In this document: one piece after another, positions 1 through 9,339 of the stretch
How positions within the stretch are numbered: the first letter of the stretch is position 1
Layout of the letters: each line of letters starts with the position of its first letter
NCBI GenBank assembly: GCA_963743285.1
Contig: CAVUPF010000008.1
Span: forward strand, 62,001-126,000
DNA from: CAVUPF01 sp963743285
Lineage (GTDB): Bacteria; Actinomycetota; Thermoleophilia; Solirubrobacterales; 70-9
Direction of reading: 5' to 3'
DNA length: 64,000 bases
Position numbers and translations under genes: made by a program
Notes under the pieces: model-generated
Told to the model about the DNA's origin: nothing
The model's input: the letters and a program-made list of their open reading frames with translations, nothing else
The model's database searches: none

Positions 1-419
1 CGCTCGAGCCGCACCCGGGCGATCGAGCGGCTCGCGACCTCTCGGTCCCAGCGTCGCACCGCGTCCTCCGCGTAGCGCTTGGAGAGAGCGGCCCCGCGTT
101 TCACGCACCACTCCTGAAACAACTCCGCGACCGTCATCGTCGCCGCCGGATCCGACCTCAGCACCGCGCCCTCGAGCCGCGCGATCCTGACCGCCTGCTC
201 GCGATAGGCGATCGCCGCCTCCAAGGCTCGGTCCGGCGAGCCGAGCTTGCGGACCGAGAACGACTTGGCTGCGTTGCGCGGCACGCCGTCGCGGCCCTCC
301 TCGCGCCAGCGGATCTTGTAGCTGGCCGTCGTGCCGTCCTCGCGCACACAGCCGTAGACCCCGCGGGGGAGGGCGCGACCAAGGTGATCGACGCCGGTTT
401 CGGTCAGTTTCATCGCCAT
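1..419 (-). CDS. Tyrosine-type site-specific integrase, N-terminal part (runs off the left edge)
   Basis: About 139 codons of an open frame read leftward with no stop before the window edge. The N-terminus begins MAMKLTETGVDHLG and continues with a beta-rich segment (VYGCVREDG, YKIRWREEG) like an arm-type DNA-binding domain of phage integrases. From about residue 90 comes a helical segment starting TMTVAELFQEW, typical of the SAM-like core-binding domain. The catalytic R-H-R-Y domain would lie outside the window. ATG at 419 or 413 are both possible starts. The gene sits 117 bases from the 3' end of tRNA-Arg, the usual place for an integrase of a tRNA-targeting element. Family call is by pattern; integrase is much more likely than any alternative given the tRNA. 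Confidence 0.8.
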   Translation of the reverse strand, partial: MAMKLTETGVDHLGRALPRGVYGCVREDGTTASYKIRWREEGRDGVPRNAAKSFSVRKLGSPDRALEAAIAYREQAVRIARLEGAVLRSDPAATMTVAELFQEWCVKRGAALSKRYAEDAVRRWDREVASRSIARVRLE

Positions 420-421
420 CG

Positions 422-466
422 GGTGGGAACAGAATCTAGCCGATTGTTCCTACCTTTGTTCCTACC
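422..466. repeat. Repeated TTGTTCCTACC motifs between integrase and tRNA-Arg
   Basis: TTGTTCCTACC occurs at 444-454 and again at 456-466, a 12-base period. A near-match in inverted orientation, GGTGGGAACA, lies at 422-431 and abuts the integrase start. The cluster fits arm-type integrase sites or an operator over the int promoter; which one cannot be told from sequence. Confidence 0.5.
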
Positions 467-535
467 CACCAAATCCTAGACAATCTCCGCCGAGCCCTTG
501 TTTCAAATTTAGCTCTGTAAGGGGCTTTGCGGCGA

Positions 536-1243
<708 letters not shown>

Positions 1244-1293
1244 TTACGCACCCTACAAGGGGCGTCTGAGTTTGACCTCCATGCTGGGGCAGC

Positions 1294-2349
1294 TCAGTCG
1301 CCGAGTGCTTCTCGGAGGTCTGCCGCGGCGCGCTCAGGTGGGTAGACGTTGATGTCAACCCCGGTGCCTAGCTCAAACCCCGCCTTGACGGTGAGACGCG
1401 GGGCGATGTCGACGTGCCAGTGAAAGTGCTCTGCTCCGCGAGGGGCGGTGCGGACCCAGAGGTTGAGTTCTGGCGTCCGGCTGAAGCGCTCGGCCAGGGC
1501 GCGCAGCGCGGTGCGGATCATTGTGGCACCGGCCTCGTCGTCGGCGAAGCTCGCCGCTTCGCGCCGCGGCACCACTCGCAGCTCGAAGGGGGAGCGTGAG
1601 GCCCAGGGGCAGATCAGCGCTGCCTCATCGTCGATCGCGACAAGGCGATCGCGGCGGCGCACCTCCTCGACCAAGACGTCGCTGAGCAGGCCGCCACCCC
1701 CGGAGCGCTCGCGGTAGGCGCCGAACCGCTCCCGCTCCCGCGCCACGGCCGCCGGCACGAAGGGGAGCGCGTAGAGCTGGGCATGGGTGTGCTCAAGCGA
1801 GGCGCCCGCCCCGCCGCCCTCGTTGACAATCACCTGGACGTAGGGGGCGCGAGCGTGGGCCCGCATCCGCTGGCGCCAGACGGCCACCGCCTCGGCGAAG
1901 CGCTTCTCGCTCAACTCGGCCATCGCAGTGAGGTGCTCGGGGGCGTTGACGATCACCTCGTGGGCGCCCAGGGCCGGGCGGGAGGAGAAGAGGTCGGGCT
2001 CGCCGGCGCGGCGGGATGCCAGCAGCGGGTCGCCGGTGCTGGCGAACGATCCCGCCTCGGCGGCGGCGCTCTCGAGTGGGCCCTCCGCCCCCTCGGTGGA
2101 CAGCACCGGGTAGAGGTTGGGGACGACGCGCGTGGTCCAGCCCGCGGTGTCGGCTGCGCCGCCGCCGGGACGCACTGCGTAGATCTCGGGTGGAGTCCGC
2201 TCCTCGCGGCCCTCGCAGAACGGACACTGCGCCGGGTCCTTCGGCTCGCTCGCGGCTGGCTCGAAGCCCTCCGGCCGCTCGGCCCGCCCCGCCGCGACGA
2301 TCGTCCGCAGCCCGGTCAGCTGGTTGATGCGTATCTCTGGCGTGCTCAG
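1294..2349 (-). CDS. galT: Galactose-1-phosphate uridylyltransferase family protein (HIT superfamily)
   Basis: GalT-type nucleotidylyltransferases exchange UMP between UDP-glucose and galactose-1-phosphate in the Leloir pathway; some relatives use other sugar nucleotides. The N-terminus holds a zinc-knuckle-like CPFCEG (near residues 42-47), the middle has EHTHAQLYALPF, and the C-terminal half has the HIT-like HFHWHVD with the expected catalytic histidine. The conserved N-terminus (EIRINQLTG) lies upstream of the first ATG/GTG/TTG (GTG at 2175), so a start near 2349 is needed. The only plausible codon there is CTG, overlapping the slipin stop as CTGA. No clear Shine-Dalgarno is visible. Substrate specificity is not provable from sequence. 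Confidence 0.8.
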   Translation of the reverse strand: MSTPEIRINQLTGLRTIVAAGRAERPEGFEPAASEPKDPAQCPFCEGREERTPPEIYAVRPGGGAADTAGWTTRVVPNLYPVLSTEGAEGPLESAAAEAGSFASTGDPLLASRRAGEPDLFSSRPALGAHEVIVNAPEHLTAMAELSEKRFAEAVAVWRQRMRAHARAPYVQVIVNEGGGAGASLEHTHAQLYALPFVPAAVARERERFGAYRERSGGGGLLSDVLVEEVRRRDRLVAIDDEAALICPWASRSPFELRVVPRREAASFADDEAGATMIRTALRALAERFSRTPELNLWVRTAPRGAEHFHWHVDIAPRLTVKAGFELGTGVDINVYPPERAAADLREALGD

Positions 2350-3194
2350 GAGCGGGAGGGTGGGAGGTCGTCTGTCTCGACGTCGGTCGGGGGCGGCGGT
2401 GGTGGTGGTGGCGGTCGACGGCGACTCTCGGCGCCGCCCGCCGCCCCTTTGCCCATGAACGGCTCGAGCACGTCCATCGGCAACGGGAAGACGACCGTCG
2501 TGTTTTGGTTGCTGCCGATTTCGAGCAGGGTCTGCAGGTAGCGCAGCTGGAGCGAGGCCGGGTTGGTGCTGATGATGTCGGCGGCATCGGTGAGCTTCTG
2601 CGCAGCCTGGTACTCGCCCTCGGAGTTGATGATCTTGGCGCGCCGCTCACGCTCAGCCTCGGCCTGGCGCGCGATCGCCCGCTGCATCTGCTCGGGGATC
2701 TCGACGTCCTTGATCTCTACTGCGGTCACCTTTACTCCCCAGGGCTCGGTCGACTCGTCGATGATCTTCTGAAGCTCCTCGTTGAGCCGCTCGCGCTCGG
2801 AGAGGAGCTGGTCGAACTCGGCCTTGCCAAGCACCGAGCGAAGCGCCGTCTGGGAGATCTGTGAGGTGGCCAGCAGATAGTTTTCGACCTCGACGATTGC
2901 TTTGCGGGAGTCGATCACACGGAAGTAGGCGACCGCGTTGACGCCGGCGGGAACGTTGTCGCGGGTGATCACCTCCTGCGGCGGGATGTTGAGCGTGACC
3001 GTGCGCAGATCAACCTTGACCATGCGGTCGATGAACGGGATCAGCAGGATCAGCCCCGGTCCCTTCTGGGCGATCAGCCGGCCGAGTCGGAAGATGACGC
3101 CGCGCTCGTACTCGCGCAGCACTCGCACCGCGGCACCGAAGAAGATGACGATGACGATCGCCAGGAAAATCGCTATCGCTAACGCAGCTGCCAT
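2346..3194 (-). CDS. Slipin / stomatin-like SPFH-domain membrane protein
   Basis: The 282-residue product starts with one N-terminal membrane segment (residues about 4-25), followed by the SPFH/band-7 domain (YERGVIFRLGRL, GPGLILLIPFID, PPQEVITRDNVP) and a helical coiled-coil region rich in Glu/Arg/Ala (QAEAERERRAKII). Such proteins form oligomeric rings in the cytoplasmic membrane and act with NfeD partners in membrane microdomain organisation or quality control. The C-terminal tail has nine consecutive prolines and is probably disordered. The start codon follows immediately after the nfeD stop, so the two are translationally linked, the classic NfeD-slipin arrangement. Confidence 0.93.
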   Translation of the reverse strand: MAAALAIAIFLAIVIVIFFGAAVRVLREYERGVIFRLGRLIAQKGPGLILLIPFIDRMVKVDLRTVTLNIPPQEVITRDNVPAGVNAVAYFRVIDSRKAIVEVENYLLATSQISQTALRSVLGKAEFDQLLSERERLNEELQKIIDESTEPWGVKVTAVEIKDVEIPEQMQRAIARQAEAERERRAKIINSEGEYQAAQKLTDAADIISTNPASLQLRYLQTLLEIGSNQNTTVVFPLPMDVLEPFMGKGAAGGAESRRRPPPPPPPPPTDVETDDLPPSRS

Positions 3195-3656
3195 CTACCC
3201 ACGTACTCTTTCCTCGGTTCCGGCTGTCGGCCGGACGATCAGGGTCAGTCCGTCGACTGAATCGATCGTGACTCTACCCCCCACTGGTACCGCGGCCTCC
3301 CCCTCGGCGAGCCGAGCTCGCCACACCGACCCCTGCACGAACACCTGACCCTCGGGGTCGATCGGGGAGCGGACCTCTGCGCTGGCACCATTTAGCTCCT
3401 CATACCCGGTGCGAACCGGCTGGCTGCGGTAGCTGGCCAGCACTTTGCGAGAGGCAAACCAGACGAAAGCACCGAGCGCGAGGGCGATGACGATGATCAG
3501 CGCGACCGGAACGTCGTGGCCTTCTTCGCGGTAGAGAATCCCGGCGACGACAAAGGCCACGATTCCGAACGCGCCGAGGACGCCGCTCGGCAGGTGCGCC
3601 TCGGCGATCAAAAAGGCGACGGCCAAAGCCAAGAGGAGGATGACGACGAAGCTCAC
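3195..3656 (-). CDS. NfeD family protein (short form)
   Basis: The 153-residue product has a GTG start, two to three hydrophobic segments in the first 75 residues (VVILLLALAVAFLIAEAH, LGAFGIVAFVVAGILY, VALIIVIALALGAFVWF), then a soluble C-terminal OB-fold domain (residues about 85-150) with the pattern GASAEVRSPIDPEGQVFV and VGGRVTIDSVDGLTLIV. This is the short NfeD type lacking the ClpP-like protease domain. NfeD proteins anchor or regulate SPFH partners, and the partner gene follows directly. Function beyond that is not known. Confidence 0.92.
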   Translation of the reverse strand: MSFVVILLLALAVAFLIAEAHLPSGVLGAFGIVAFVVAGILYREEGHDVPVALIIVIALALGAFVWFASRKVLASYRSQPVRTGYEELNGASAEVRSPIDPEGQVFVQGSVWRARLAEGEAAVPVGGRVTIDSVDGLTLIVRPTAGTEERVRG

Positions 3657-3933
3657 CGCTCCATTATCGCCTCACTCGCGCGATCGTCTCCTGGCAGCGG
3701 GCGACTATTCGACAGGGCGGGAATGGTCAGCTGTCAAGGGCCCAGACCGAGAAGGTCGCCGGGTAGGAACGGATGGCTGGCAGGAGCGGATGGAGATGTC
3801 GTTCGAAATCGGGGCTGGTGAGACGAGCGTCGACCCAGCATTAGGCCGCGAGACCACGGCTTCCCCCGCCGCTCGATCTCGTCTGCTGCTGCCTCTTGGG
3901 GAAGAACCGACCAAGAAATGGGCGTCCCGCTTA
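3657..3933. other. Intergenic stretch, no gene recognised
   Basis: These 277 bases separate the nfeD start from the stop of the TlpA-like gene. Open frames crossing it have no recognisable protein features. It presumably carries the nfeD-slipin-galT promoter, but no convincing -10/-35 pair stands out. Confidence 0.5.
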
Positions 3934-4518
3934 TCAGCTGGCCAGCGCGTATCGCGTGAGGTCGGCCTTGAGTTCTGAGGGGTGCGCGTAGGGGCCCTGT
4001 TTGAGGTAGACGAGTTTGCCCTGGCGATCATAGAAGGCGGTGTCGGGGATGCCGACGGTGACGTGGAGCGCGCTGGCGATCCTTTTGTCGGGGTCGGAGT
4101 AGCTGGGGTAGGGGACGGGCGCCTCCTTGAGGAAGGTGTGCGCGGAACCGTCTGAGTCGTCGGAGTCGACGCCGAGGAAGGCGACGCGCTTGCCGTATGT
4201 CGCCGAGAGCCTCTGCAGGACCGGGAACTCGGAGCGACAGGGCCAGCACCAGGAGGCCCAGACGTTCACGACCACTGGGTAGCCCCGCAGGGCGCCGATG
4301 CGCTTTTCGAAAGCCTCGGTTCCTCCCGCTAGAAGGCTGTCATGCTGGGCGTGCAGTGCGGCCAGGGGGGCGGGGGAGTCGGCCAGCGCTCTCGCGTAGT
4401 CGGGATGCTTGCCGCCATAGTCTCCGCCGGCCGCTGAGCTGCCGCAGCCGGCGACGGCAAATGCCGCAGTCACGACGCACAGCAGGGCGATCGGCAGGTT
4501 GCGTCCCGAAAACCTCAA
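3934..4518 (-). CDS. TlpA/ResA-like thioredoxin-fold lipoprotein
   Basis: The frame starts at TTG 4518 and encodes 194 residues. Residues 1-25 form a lipoprotein signal with lipobox VAGC, so the protein should be anchored on the outer face of the membrane. A thioredoxin domain follows with active site WCWPC (context VNVWASWCWPCRSEF), an insertion around FLGVDSDDSDGSA, and the cis-proline motif VGIPDTAFYD. Extracytoplasmic TlpA/ResA/CcmG proteins reduce disulfides, often in apocytochrome c maturation. That fits the ccm genes elsewhere in the window, but this gene is not in that operon. Longer upstream starts in the same frame read into the divergent helicase gene and are unlikely. Confidence 0.88.
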   Translation of the reverse strand: MRFSGRNLPIALLCVVTAAFAVAGCGSSAAGGDYGGKHPDYARALADSPAPLAALHAQHDSLLAGGTEAFEKRIGALRGYPVVVNVWASWCWPCRSEFPVLQRLSATYGKRVAFLGVDSDDSDGSAHTFLKEAPVPYPSYSDPDKRIASALHVTVGIPDTAFYDRQGKLVYLKQGPYAHPSELKADLTRYALAS

Positions 4519-4657
4519 TCTGTTGGTTACAATACGGTCGTTCGGTTCGCTCCGATGCGGGCCGCTGAGATCGCCGGGGGAAGTGACCTCGGCCTCCTCA
4601 CCCACTTGTCCCGGCCGCACGTCTCGCGTCTCGGCTGGGACGGACCCAGAAGCCTTG

Positions 4658-7240
4658 ATGGCCAAGACCAGCGAAGTTGCCGCGCAGGCGGCAGTACCTT
4701 CAGGCGCCGATATCGAGCGTGCGGCTGAGTTCGCCCGCGAGCCCTTCCTGCTTGACGGAGAGGGGCCCGAGGCGCTGGCCCCGGGAACGGCGCGGCGGCG
4801 AGCGCTCGACGCGGCGCTGAGGGAGCTGGAAGAGGGGGCGGAGGAGCCCTCGATCCAGTGGCGACAGGACTTCTCTTTGCTGCTGGGGCTGGAGCGGCTG
4901 CTGGCCGATGAGCCGCCGAAGCTGCGCGACGGAGCCGAGCTCTCCCCCCACCAGGTCGACGCCCTATCGGGGACGCTGGCCGAGCTGATGACCGAGCAGC
5001 AGACAGCGGCCGACGTCGACCGGCGCAACGGGGAGGCGGCCGCGGAGGCAGAGGCCGCCGAGGCGACGGAGTCGACCGCCGTGGCCGAGCTGGATGGCGA
5101 GGAGCCGCTGGAGGATGAGGAGCTGGCACCCGACGAGGAGCCTCGGGACTGGGAAGAGCCTGAGGCCGAGGCGGAAGAGGCGATCGAGGAGGCGCCGGAG
5201 GACCCTGGCGCCGATCGGCGCTTTTGGTTCGAGCACGCGACCGGCGCCGGCAAGACGGTCGCCGCGGTCGGCTTTATCGACGCCTCCCGAACCGGCGGCG
5301 TGCTGATCCTCACCCACCGTCGCAACCTGGTCGACCAGTTCATCGGCGAGATCTCCAGCCGCGGCTACAAGGAGCGCCTGCGCCCGCCGTTGTTGGACGG
5401 GCGCGACGACCCCGACGGGCCGGTCACGGTCGAGACCTACCAGTGGTTCGTCCGCAACCACAAGCGCGTCTCCGACGCCTACTCAATCGTGATCTGCGAC
5501 GAGGCGCACACCGCGCTGGGCGAGAAGACCAGTGCCTGCATCCGCGCTTGGACCGGCCCCGTCTACATCGGCATGACCGCGACCGGAGCGCTGATCGCCC
5601 GCCACGTCGCCGACCTCTTCCCGACCCAGACCTCGCGCTTCGACCTCGCCCAGGCGGCGCGGCGCGGCGTCATCTCGCCGCTGCGTTGCCTGCGCATCCC
5701 GCCGGGGCCAGGGGTGCGGACGATCGCCAAGGTGCCGCTGCGAAAAGGCGAGGTCGACCAAGACTTCGACCAGGAGGAGCTAGCCGCGCTACTCGACCAG
5801 GAGCCATTCAACGTGGCAATCGCCGACCTCTACCAGTCGCGCTTCAGAAAAGTCCCGGGCGTCCTCTACACGGCTGGGGTGCAGCACGCCAAGAACGTCG
5901 CCAAGGCCTTCCGGGACGCGGGGATCGTGGCGCGGGCCGTCTCTGGGGAAACGCCGAAGCGCGAGCTGGCCGAGATCCTCGCCGCCTTCGAGCGCGGTGA
6001 GGTCGACGTGCTCTGCAACGCGATGCTTCTGGCGGAGGGGTGGAACTCGCCGCGGGCGACGATCTGCATGCACCTGGCGCCGACCGCCTCGCGGCGGGTC
6101 TACCAGCAGCGGGTCGGCCGCGTGACGCGACGGGCACCGGGCAAGGAGGCGGGGCTGGTGATCGACTTCGTCCACCCGGCGACCACCCACGACGAGACGA
6201 TCGTCACCCTGCACAGCCTGCTCGACCGCGACGTCTACCGCGGCGGGGCGATCGTGGTCGGGCCGGTGCGACGAGGGCGCGGGCGCAAGGTGAGGGTGGA
6301 GCGGCGGATCGTCCCCGTCTCTGACTCCGAGCAGAAGCGGATGGAGGTGCTGGAGCGGGAGATCTGGCGGATCGCGGTCGAGAACCTCGACTACCCCGAG
6401 CAGCATGCCTGGGCGGCGCTGGCGGGGGCGCGAGTAAACCCCCAGGGCTGGCGACGGGCACGGGCGATGCTGCAGAACGACCCGACCAAGGAGCTGCGCC
6501 GCCGTTTCCTGCTGACCTGCGTGCAGCGCAACCGCAACGCGCAGCTGCGACTGAAAGCGCTCGGGGAGATCGCCGACCTGGGCGACGCTGATGCCTTTGA
6601 CGACGCGATCGACATCGTCGGCACCTGGAGCCGCGACGACAAGCGGGCGGGGACGAAGACGCTGCTGCAGGCGCTGCTCGACAAGCGGATCGGCCGCCGC
6701 GACCAGGCGCAAGCATGGGTTTGGCGGCTCGCCTCCTACACCCGCGAACTGCACGAGGAGTACGCGGTGCAGCGCTGGCCGGAGACGAAGCGACTGCTGG
6801 GCCTGCTGGTCAACTCTTCCGGGCGGGCGCACGGTCGCAACGCGCGGCGGCTGGTGCACGCGGCGCGCAAACAGGACCGGCGCCTGGCTGTGGCGCTGCT
6901 CGCCGCCGCGGTCTCTCATACCCCGGAGGGCGAGGAGGTGCTTCGCGGAGCGCGAATGCGGATGGCCCGCAAACCGTCGGCGATCGCGCGGGAGCTGCTG
7001 CGGAACTTCCCGAAGGGGGGCAAGCGGCGGCGAAAGCGCGGCAACAAGCGCCAGCGCGGCGCGGCCGACAACGGCGAGCTGGGGACCGGCGCCGAGAATG
7101 GCGCCGTCGAGGAGAGCGGCGCGGTTGAGGACTCAGGCGCCGGTCAGATGAATCTCGCCGGCGCTGAGGGCGAGGCGCCCGCCGCCGGGGGTGATGACCA
7201 GGAGGCTGCCCCGGTCATCGACGCCGTCGGCGACTCCTGA
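4658..7240 (+). CDS. DEAD/DEAH-box SF2 helicase with a large acidic insertion
   Basis: The 860-residue product is a superfamily 2 helicase of the RecG/UvrB/type III-like group. Visible motifs are SPHQVDAL (about 97), Walker A ATGAGKTVA (about 193-200), DEAH (about 281), GMTATG motif III, and a RecA-like second domain with QQRVGRVTRR (about 485) and DFVHPATTHDE. Between the first motif and Walker A lies an 80-90 residue Glu/Asp/Ala-rich insertion, which is not usual. A C-terminal region of about 300 residues (helical, Arg-rich, ending in a basic then acidic low-complexity tail) has no family I recognise. ATG 4658 is preferred over earlier codons because the upstream residues look non-coding. 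Its 3' end overlaps convergent birA by 108 bases. Role is probably DNA or RNA remodelling. Confidence 0.82.
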   Translation: MAKTSEVAAQAAVPSGADIERAAEFAREPFLLDGEGPEALAPGTARRRALDAALRELEEGAEEPSIQWRQDFSLLLGLERLLADEPPKLRDGAELSPHQVDALSGTLAELMTEQQTAADVDRRNGEAAAEAEAAEATESTAVAELDGEEPLEDEELAPDEEPRDWEEPEAEAEEAIEEAPEDPGADRRFWFEHATGAGKTVAAVGFIDASRTGGVLILTHRRNLVDQFIGEISSRGYKERLRPPLLDGRDDPDGPVTVETYQWFVRNHKRVSDAYSIVICDEAHTALGEKTSACIRAWTGPVYIGMTATGALIARHVADLFPTQTSRFDLAQAARRGVISPLRCLRIPPGPGVRTIAKVPLRKGEVDQDFDQEELAALLDQEPFNVAIADLYQSRFRKVPGVLYTAGVQHAKNVAKAFRDAGIVARAVSGETPKRELAEILAAFERGEVDVLCNAMLLAEGWNSPRATICMHLAPTASRRVYQQRVGRVTRRAPGKEAGLVIDFVHPATTHDETIVTLHSLLDRDVYRGGAIVVGPVRRGRGRKVRVERRIVPVSDSEQKRMEVLEREIWRIAVENLDYPEQHAWAALAGARVNPQGWRRARAMLQNDPTKELRRRFLLTCVQRNRNAQLRLKALGEIADLGDADAFDDAIDIVGTWSRDDKRAGTKTLLQALLDKRIGRRDQAQAWVWRLASYTRELHEEYAVQRWPETKRLLGLLVNSSGRAHGRNARRLVHAARKQDRRLAVALLAAAVSHTPEGEEVLRGARMRMARKPSAIARELLRNFPKGGKRRRKRGNKRQRGAADNGELGTGAENGAVEESGAVEDSGAGQMNLAGAEGEAPAAGGDDQEAAPVIDAVGDS

Positions 7241-7837
7241 GCCGTCGCTCCAGGCGACTTCTCGGCCACGCAGGACGTCGCGTTTGCGCCAGGCATCGAG
7301 GATGTCCTCGCGCGCCGCGTCGAGCCGGAAATCGAGCCGCTCATCGAGGCAGCTGCGCGCCCCCTCGGGCGTGGCGTCGCCGCCAAGCGAAGTGGCGGTC
7401 TCTCGCAGCTCGCCGGGGAAGTCCCCAGGCTCGATCGCCAGGTTGAGCCCGACCCCGATCACCGCCCAGTCGTCCTGGGGCCGGGTCTCGATCAGTACCC
7501 CTGCGAGCTTGCGCTCGTCAAGGAGGACATCGTTGGGCCACTTGACGCCGCACTCGACACCTGAGCGCAGCGACTCGGCCGTCTCGCAGACGGCGATCGC
7601 AACGGCGAGGGGGAGCAAGGAGAGGGGCCATGCGCCGAGCGGGCGCAGAATCGCCGAGTAGAGCAGGGCCTTGCCGGGGGGCGCGGTCCAGGTGCGGCCC
7701 TGGCGCCCGCGTCCAGCGCTCTGCTCGGCGGCGGTGATGACGGTTCCGTGCGGCGCTCCGGCGGCGGCGAGCTCGCGGGCCCGCATGTTGGTCGAGTCGG
7801 TCCGCCGATAATGGCGGTGCGGCGCGCCGAAGCTCAT
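7133..7837 (-). CDS. birA: Biotin--[acetyl-CoA-carboxylase] ligase (no HTH domain)
   Basis: BirA activates biotin as biotinyl-5'-AMP and attaches it to the carrier lysine of biotin-dependent carboxylases. The 234-residue product is the short, non-regulatory form: it begins directly at the catalytic domain (YRRTDSTNMRARELA) and carries GRGRQGRTW, the biotinyl-AMP loop, and KWPNDVLLDERKLAGVLIE, followed by a short C-terminal SH3-like domain. The ATG overlaps the cobA-hemD stop as ATGA. It is the last gene of the ccm-hem string, and its product would serve the acyl-CoA carboxylase whose beta subunit is at 49.7 kb. The 3' 108 bases lie antisense to the helicase 3' end. Confidence 0.94.
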   Translation of the reverse strand: MSFGAPHRHYRRTDSTNMRARELAAAGAPHGTVITAAEQSAGRGRQGRTWTAPPGKALLYSAILRPLGAWPLSLLPLAVAIAVCETAESLRSGVECGVKWPNDVLLDERKLAGVLIETRPQDDWAVIGVGLNLAIEPGDFPGELRETATSLGGDATPEGARSCLDERLDFRLDAAREDILDAWRKRDVLRGREVAWSDGSGVADGVDDRGSLLVITPGGGRLALSAGEIHLTGA

Positions 7838-9339
7838 CGACCTGCGTCCTTGAGGATGGCGGCGACAAGTCCCTCGATATCGTGGCGCTCGGCTTCTACA
7901 TGGACATCGAGGCCCGCATCGCGAGCCGCCGCGCTGGTGACGGGGCCGATCGAGACGACACGGGCGGCGGCGGGGAAGCGGTCGCCGAGCGCCTCGGTCA
8001 GGTTGCGTACGGTCGAGGAGGAGGTGAAGGTGACGTAGTCGGCGTCCTGAGCCGCCTCGACGGCCTCGGCGTCGGGCTCCTCCCGCACTGTCTCATAGAG
8101 AGCGACGACATCGACCACAGCGCCGCGGTCGCGCAGCTGCTCGGGGATGACGTCGCGGGCAGCGGCGGCCCGAGCGACGAGCACGCGCCGGCCCTTGATC
8201 TCGACTCCGGACAGAGCCTCGACCAGCGCCTCGGCGACAAAGCGCTCCGGGACGACGTCGGCGAGGATGCCACGCCCGGCGAGGGCGCGGGCGGTGCCGG
8301 GCCCGATCGCGGCGACGGTCGCCCCCCCCAGCGCCCTCGCGTCGAGACCAGCGGCATTGAGCGCATCGAACAGCAGGCAAGCGCCGTTGGGGCTGGTCAG
8401 GCAGATCAGCGCGTACTCGCTGATCTCTGCGGCTGCACGCCGCACTGCGGCCGAGTCGATGCAGGGCTCAATTCGGATCGCCGGCAGCTCGATCGCCTCG
8501 GCTCCGAGGCTCCGCAGGGTGGAGGCGAGGCCGCTCGCCTGGGCGCGAGCGCGGGTGACCACGACTCGACGGCCGTGCAGCGGGCGCCGCTCCAGCCAGG
8601 CGAGGTCCTCGCGCCGCTTCACCACCGGCCCGACGACGATCAGCGCCGGCGCTGCGATGCCCATCCGCTCGACCGCGGCGGAGATCGTCCCGAGGGTGGC
8701 AGTCACCGTCCGTTGTCCCTCCATGGTGCCGCGCTCGATCGCGGCTGCGGGCTCGCTCGGATCGCGTCCGGCGCCGATCAGCGCCGCGGCGTTCTCAGCC
8801 AGCCGTTTGACGCCCATGTAGAAGACGAGGGTGCCGGGGAAGGCCGCCAGCGCCGACCAGTCGAGCGCCGTTTCACCCTTCTCGGGGTCCTCGTGGCCGG
8901 TGAGGAAGGCAACCGCGGAGGCATCGTCACGATGGGTCACCGGGATGCCGGCGTAGGCGGTCGCGGCGACCCCGGCTGTCACCCCGGGCACGACCTCGAA
9001 CTCGACCCGGGCGGAGCGCAGCATCTCTCCCTCCTCGCCGCCGCGGCCGAAGACGAACGGATCGCCGCCCTTGAGGCGGATGACGCTGCGCCCGGCCCGC
9101 GCCGCTTCGATCAGCCGTTCTCCGATCTCCTCCTGGGAGACCGAGGGAGCGCCGGCCCGCTTGCCGACGTAGACGAGCTCGGCGTCATTGCGGACGCCCT
9201 CCAGAGCTCCGGGGGGGATCAGCCGGTCATAGAAGATCACGTCGGCGGAGGCGATCAAGGTCAGCGATCGCGCCGTCATCAGCCCGGGCTCGCCCGGGCC
9301 GGCGCCGACCAGATAGACGATCCCAGCCCGCGCGCTCAT
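7834..9339 (-). CDS. cobA-hemD: Uroporphyrinogen-III C-methyltransferase / uroporphyrinogen-III synthase fusion
   Basis: The 501-residue protein joins two enzymes. Residues 1-250 are a SAM-dependent uroporphyrinogen-III methyltransferase: VYLVGAGPGEPGLMT, VIRLKGGDPFVFGRGGEE, VPGVTAGVAATAYAGIPVTHR and a C-terminal ALIVVGPVV. Residues 260-500 are uroporphyrinogen-III synthase, which cyclises hydroxymethylbilane: GRRVVVTRARAQASGLASTL, LTSPNGACLLFDAL, VTFTSSSTVRNLTEAL. The product therefore makes uro'gen III and can divert it to precorrin-2 for siroheme or B12. ATG 9339 overlaps the hemC stop (ATGA); upstream in-frame codons lie inside hemC. The fused order is common in Actinobacteria and Firmicutes. 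Confidence 0.95.
   Translation of the reverse strand: MSARAGIVYLVGAGPGEPGLMTARSLTLIASADVIFYDRLIPPGALEGVRNDAELVYVGKRAGAPSVSQEEIGERLIEAARAGRSVIRLKGGDPFVFGRGGEEGEMLRSARVEFEVVPGVTAGVAATAYAGIPVTHRDDASAVAFLTGHEDPEKGETALDWSALAAFPGTLVFYMGVKRLAENAAALIGAGRDPSEPAAAIERGTMEGQRTVTATLGTISAAVERMGIAAPALIVVGPVVKRREDLAWLERRPLHGRRVVVTRARAQASGLASTLRSLGAEAIELPAIRIEPCIDSAAVRRAAAEISEYALICLTSPNGACLLFDALNAAGLDARALGGATVAAIGPGTARALAGRGILADVVPERFVAEALVEALSGVEIKGRRVLVARAAAARDVIPEQLRDRGAVVDVVALYETVREEPDAEAVEAAQDADYVTFTSSSTVRNLTEALGDRFPAAARVVSIGPVTSAAARDAGLDVHVEAERHDIEGLVAAILKDAGR

Noticed and set aside
2395..2420. Tandem GGT/GGC repeat as a mobile or regulatory repeat
   Set aside because: It encodes the polyproline tail of the slipin and is simple coding low complexity.
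3934..5343. TlpA-like gene extended to 469 residues
   Set aside because: The extra N-terminus is Ser-rich, has no domain and is antisense to the helicase; a lipoprotein signal starts properly at TTG 4518.
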